DNA of 64,000 nt from Sinorhizobium alkalisoli (GTDB lineage: Bacteria; Pseudomonadota; Alphaproteobacteria; Rhizobiales; Rhizobiaceae): contig NZ_CP034910.1 in assembly GCF_008932245.1 (NCBI RefSeq), positions 434,001 to 498,000 on the forward strand, read 5' to 3'. The position numbers and the translations under genes were made by a program. Each line of letters begins with the position of its first letter. Position 1 is the stretch's first letter. Positions 60,817 through 64,000 of this stretch are shown piece by piece. The notes beneath the pieces were generated by a model that saw only the letters and a program-made list of their open reading frames with translations, ran no database searches and was not told the DNA's origin.

Positions 60817-61773
60817 ATGATCCTTCGCGAAGAAGCAAACGAGGCGACGAAAGGCACGCGCCAGGAGGCGGAGGGGGCACGAAATCCGATCTCGCTCAAT
60901 GACCTGCGCGACGTTTTCTGGCGTCTCGTTGCCCAGATCAGGGACGACCGCGTAACGCTGGTGGCGGCGGGCGTCACCTTCTACCTCATTCTCTCTCTTT
61001 TTCCAGCGCTGACCACGCTCGTCTCGATTTATGGCCTCGTCTCGGATCCGGCCACCATTGCCAATCAGATCGCCTTCCTTTCGGCGGTGCTGCCGTCCGA
61101 GTCGCTCGAAATCGTCACGGACCAGTTGAATACATTGGTCTCGCAGAGGGCATCGAGCCTCAGCATCGGTTTCCTGGCGGGATTGCTCGTCGCGCTCTGG
61201 AGCGCGCGCAACGGGATTTCGGCGTTGTTCGAGGCGATGAACATCGCCTATGACGAGGAAGAGGAGCGCGGCATCGTTCGGCTGACGCTGTTGAGCCTCG
61301 GTTTCACATTGGGCGGCCTCCTGCTCATTGCCGTCCTCATCGCGGCAATCGCGATCCTGCCTGCCTTCTTTGCTCTGTTCCCCGGTGAGCTTTGGCTGGA
61401 AAACTTGGCAAAGCTCGTGCGGTGGCCCGTGCTGCTCCTGGTCGTCGGCGCGGGAATCATGGTGCTTTATCGCTACGGTCCGAGCCGCGACCCGGGCAAG
61501 CTCAAGTGGCTGGCCTGGGGCGTGGGTTTCAGCCTGGTCGCGTGGCTGGCCGCTTCGGTGCTGTTCTCCTATTACATCGACAACTTCGCCAACTACAATG
61601 CGACCTACGGCACGTTGGGTGCCGCGATCGGCTTCATGCTCTGGACCTGGCTCTCCACCTTGATTGTGATCGTCGGGGCGGAACTCAACGCCGTTCTGGA
61701 AAAGACGGCGCGGGAATCTGGACAAGCCGGCCAAGGCGCCGGCACGGACAGGGCCGGCGGCGCGAAGGATTAG
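60817..61773 (+). CDS. YihY/BrkB family inner-membrane protein
   Basis: The 318-residue protein has six hydrophobic segments and the YihY signature: LVAAGVTFYLILSLFPALTTLVSIYG, LWSARNGISALFEAMNIAYDEEEERG, and LGAAIGFMLWTWLSTLIVIVGAELNAVLE. Once called ribonuclease BN, the family is a membrane protein of unclear function. ATG 60817 gives the family-typical length; the longer frame mirrors the upstream gene. Confidence 0.92.
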   Translation: MILREEANEATKGTRQEAEGARNPISLNDLRDVFWRLVAQIRDDRVTLVAAGVTFYLILSLFPALTTLVSIYGLVSDPATIANQIAFLSAVLPSESLEIVTDQLNTLVSQRASSLSIGFLAGLLVALWSARNGISALFEAMNIAYDEEEERGIVRLTLLSLGFTLGGLLLIAVLIAAIAILPAFFALFPGELWLENLAKLVRWPVLLLVVGAGIMVLYRYGPSRDPGKLKWLAWGVGFSLVAWLAASVLFSYYIDNFANYNATYGTLGAAIGFMLWTWLSTLIVIVGAELNAVLEKTARESGQAGQGAGTDRAGGAKD

Positions 61774-61849
61774 CGATGGCGGCCCTTTCTCTCCGCCGCC
61801 CATTCCTCCTATAGTAGCGGTGCGGAATTCCACAGCGAAGGCGGTCGCA

Positions 61850-63097
61850 ATGTTGAAGCGCGCGATGGTTGCTCGGAACGACTATGACTACTGCGTGATC
61901 GGTGGCGGGATCATCGGCCTGGCAACGGCCGGTGAACTAATCCGGCGGGAGCCCGGAGCGCGGCTGCTCGTGCTGGAAAAGGAGGATCGGCCGGGCCTTC
62001 ATCAAACCGGTCACAACAGTGGCGTCATTCATGCCGGCATCTACTATCAGCCCGGGTCCCTGAAGGCGCGGCTCTGCCGGGAGGGAGCGCGGGCGACGAA
62101 GGAGTTCTGTTCGCGCAACCGGATCGCCTTCGAGGAGTGCGGCAAGCTTCTCGTCGCCACGAACGATCTCGAAATGGAACGCATGGAGACGCTGGCCACC
62201 CGTGCCGTGCAGAACGGAATCGGGTTCGAACATTTCGATCATGGTCGGCTGCGGGCTGCCGAACCGTCGATCACGGGACTTGGCGCATTGCTTGTGCCGT
62301 CCACCGGCATTGTCGACTATGGCGCCGTCTGCGCGGCCATGGCCGCGGAGATCGTCGAGAGGGGCGGCCAAGTCGCGTTCAAGGCGCGGGTGACCGCAAT
62401 CGACGAGCGGGAGAGCGGCGTCACGGTCGAGGCGGGCGGCGAGACGTTCCGCGCCGCTCGGCTCGTCGCCTGTGCCGGCCTGCAATCGGACCGGCTGGCG
62501 CTTCTCGCGGGCCTGGCGATCGATCACCGGATCGTACCCTTCAGGGGCGAATATTACACGCTGCCGGCAAGCCGGGCGACAATCGTCCGGCACCTGATCT
62601 ATCCGATCCCGGATCCGGAGCTGCCCTTTCTCGGCGTGCATCTGACGCGGATGATCGATGGCAGCGTCACGGTCGGGCCGAATGCCGTGCTCGGCTTCGC
62701 CCGCGAAGGCTATGAAAAGGGCAGCGTCGACTGGAAGGACATGGCCGACATGACCGGCTTTGCCGGCTTCTGGCGGGTGTTGGCCAAGAACTGGCGCTCC
62801 GGTCTCGACGAGTTCGGTGGTTCGCTGTCCAGGCGGCGCTATCTCGAAAAGTGCCGCACATATTGTCCGTCGCTAACGCTTGCCGATCTGACGCGGCCGG
62901 GCGCCGGCATCCGGGCGCAGGCGGTCATGCGCGACGGAACCCTCGTGCACGACTTTCTGTTCGTGGCCTCCGAGCGCATGCTGCATGTCTGCAACGCCCC
63001 ATCGCCGGCGGCCACCTCCGCCATCCCCATTGCAACCATGATCGTCGATCGTCTGCTCGAAAACCGGGTGACGCGCGAGACCGCGGACCCATCCTGA
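61850..63097 (+). CDS. lhgO: L-2-hydroxyglutarate oxidase
   Basis: FAD-dependent oxidase of about 415 residues: Rossmann YDYCVIGGGIIGLATAGELIRREPGARLLVLEKE, then GLHQTGHNSGVIHAGIYYQPGSLKARLC, PFRGEYYTLP, YPIPDPELPFLGVHLTRMIDGSVTVGPNAVLGF and a final ICNAPSPAATSA-like stretch. It converts L-2-hydroxyglutarate to 2-oxoglutarate at the membrane. ATG 61850 has GAAGG nine bases upstream; the GTG at 61820 is less likely. Confidence 0.93.
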   Translation: MLKRAMVARNDYDYCVIGGGIIGLATAGELIRREPGARLLVLEKEDRPGLHQTGHNSGVIHAGIYYQPGSLKARLCREGARATKEFCSRNRIAFEECGKLLVATNDLEMERMETLATRAVQNGIGFEHFDHGRLRAAEPSITGLGALLVPSTGIVDYGAVCAAMAAEIVERGGQVAFKARVTAIDERESGVTVEAGGETFRAARLVACAGLQSDRLALLAGLAIDHRIVPFRGEYYTLPASRATIVRHLIYPIPDPELPFLGVHLTRMIDGSVTVGPNAVLGFAREGYEKGSVDWKDMADMTGFAGFWRVLAKNWRSGLDEFGGSLSRRRYLEKCRTYCPSLTLADLTRPGAGIRAQAVMRDGTLVHDFLFVASERMLHVCNAPSPAATSAIPIATMIVDRLLENRVTRETADPS

Positions 63098-63148
63098 AGC
63101 CGTTTGATCGGCGAACGGTGTTGCTCCCACCGGCGCGGCAACGTATTT

Positions 63149-63164
63149 CTCTTGTCGACAAGAG
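63149..63164. promoter_or_regulatory. Predicted GntR operator overlapping the ribosome-binding site
   Basis: CTCTTGTCGACAAGAG, a perfect 16-bp palindrome ending ten bases before the regulator ATG and overlapping its AGAGG. Its core TTGTCGACAA recurs, with one change, after the gene. Confidence 0.65.
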
Positions 63165-63173
63165 GAATGCCAG

Positions 63174-63884
63174 ATGACCCGAAACGACACCGACGCCAAT
63201 TTCACTCCGGAGCGCAAGCGCGGCTCCGGCGTCAAGATGGTCTATGACACCCTGCGCGATGAGATCCTCGATCTCGTGCTGCCTCCCGGCAGCCCCGTCG
63301 ACGAGGTGCAACTCGCCGAACGTTTCAAGCTGTCGCGCACACCGATCCGCGAGGCCCTTGTCCGGCTCGCGGGCGAAGGGCTGATCGACACGCTTCCGAA
63401 CCGGTCGACGATGGTATCGAACATCGACTTCCTCAATCTGCACACCTATTTCGACGCGTTGGTGCTGATGTATCGGGTGACGGCGCGACTGGCGGCCGAG
63501 CACCACCGCATTGAGGACCTGGAGGTGATCCGCGCCCGCCAGGCGGAGTTCAAGGCCGCTGTCGAGGCACAGGACCCGCTGGCGATGATCGCCACCAATG
63601 CCGCCTTCCACTCGGCCATCGCCGAGGCCGGACGCAATGCCTATTTCACCGGTCTCTTCAACCGGTTGCTCGACGAGGGGCGGCGCATCCTTCGGCTCTA
63701 TTACCAGTCCTATGACGACCGGCTGCCGCAGCGCTTCGTGGACGAGCACGAGGAGATGATCGCCGCCATTACAGCACGCGACGTCGAGACCGCCGACCGG
63801 CTGGCCCGGACGCATGCCGAGCAGATCGTCGATCAGATACGGACGCTCTTCGCCCGCAAGGGGCGGCTGAATATCAGCCTGTGA
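63174..63884 (+). CDS. GntR-family transcriptional regulator (FCD subfamily)
   Basis: The 236-residue regulator has a winged helix (GVKMVYDTLRDEILDLVLPPGSPVDEVQLAERFKLSRTPIREALVRLAGEGLI) and an FCD domain (YFDALVLMYRVTARLAAEHH, NAAFHSAIAEAGRNAYFTGLFNRLLDEGRRIL, DEHEEMIAAITARDVETADRLARTHAEQIVDQI). AGAGGA precedes ATG at 7 bases. Its target probably lies to the right of the window, since the next gene is not reached; it may also act on itself. Confidence 0.92.
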   Translation: MTRNDTDANFTPERKRGSGVKMVYDTLRDEILDLVLPPGSPVDEVQLAERFKLSRTPIREALVRLAGEGLIDTLPNRSTMVSNIDFLNLHTYFDALVLMYRVTARLAAEHHRIEDLEVIRARQAEFKAAVEAQDPLAMIATNAAFHSAIAEAGRNAYFTGLFNRLLDEGRRILRLYYQSYDDRLPQRFVDEHEEMIAAITARDVETADRLARTHAEQIVDQIRTLFARKGRLNISL

Positions 63885-63894
63885 TCCGGATTTC

Positions 63895-63902
63895 TGTCGA
63901 CA
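63895..63902. promoter_or_regulatory. Possible second GntR half-palindrome site
   Basis: TGTCGACA core, flanked as CTGTCGACAA, eleven bases after the regulator stop. It shares nine of ten positions with the core at 63152-63161. Confidence 0.45.
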
Positions 63903-63907
63903 AATAA

Positions 63908-63922
63908 AATACAAAGTGTATT
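63908..63922. promoter_or_regulatory. 15-bp inverted repeat after the GntR gene
   Basis: AATACA-AAG-TGTATT, perfect 6-bp arms, a common form for GntR operators. It could control the gene that follows beyond the right edge. Confidence 0.45.
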
Positions 63923-64000
63923 ATCTCTCCTGGAACGGTCGGAAGACGCGCCAGTGGCGGCGCCTTTTCCCGCTGCAAGTCTTTGAACCACCGCGCCGGG

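Noticed and set aside
1..64000. tRNA, rRNA and CRISPR arrays
   Set aside because: No cloverleaf, ribosomal or spaced direct-repeat pattern was seen by eye; the repeats present are palindromic RIME and parS types.

Overview
This is a GC-rich window with dense genes and many ABC transporters, FCD/GntR regulators and RIME-type palindromic repeats. It also carries a complete repABC replication and partition locus. Together these point to a large plasmid or chromid of a rhizobial alphaproteobacterium. The gene content looks most like a Sinorhizobium/Ensifer pSymB-type replicon, but that is inference from gene families and no search was run.

Layout, left to right. (a) 0.1-4.1 kb: a sugar or polyol-type ABC transporter (two permeases and an ATPase; the binding protein lies off the left edge) followed by a GDPD-family hydrolase. 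(b) 4.1-7.0 kb: a GreA/GreB-family factor, then a decayed copper locus (a YcnI remnant and a CopC-CopD gene broken by several frameshifts). (c) 7.0-17.2 kb: a minus-strand catabolic operon of a DUF1185 protein, alpha/beta hydrolase, flavin reductase, luciferase-like monooxygenase, aldehyde dehydrogenase, NIPSNAP protein and a Pot-type ABC importer. A divergent GntR regulator faces it, with two matching operator palindromes between them. (d) 17.3-25.1 kb: the replicon core of a RHE_PE00001-type protein, a glycosyltransferase, repC, an antisense ctRNA, repB, repA and a HutC-like regulator. Five GTT-N4-GC-N4-AAC palindromes of two sequence types flank repABC. (e) 25.4-27.4 kb: an EF-G-like paralogue with an altered GTPase motif. 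(f) 27.4-36.5 kb: a branched-chain-type ABC importer (with LivM and LivG fused) divergent from an RpiR regulator, an isochorismatase-like hydrolase, a glutamine-synthetase-like ligase and an N-formylglutamate amidohydrolase-like protein. This looks like a nitrogen scavenging unit.

(g) 36.5-61.8 kb: a long series of envelope, stress and ion-transport genes. These are peptidase T, dodecin, DUF2254, an FKBP isomerase, a ybhO/ybhN/ybhP-like trio, a secreted GDPD, a SLC13 permease, an IS630 scrap, a stress-type SDR, an Nramp-like transporter, an XRE-cupin regulator, a fasciclin protein, DUF378, a Crp/Fnr regulator with a nearby Fnr box, a Ca-type P-ATPase, a three-gene small membrane-protein operon (with DUF1469 and DUF3618) and YihY. 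(h) 61.8-64 kb: L-2-hydroxyglutarate oxidase and another FCD/GntR regulator flanked by short palindromes.

I see no tRNA, rRNA or CRISPR array. Starts were chosen from ribosome-binding sites where these were visible; several were moved downstream of the longest possible open frame.
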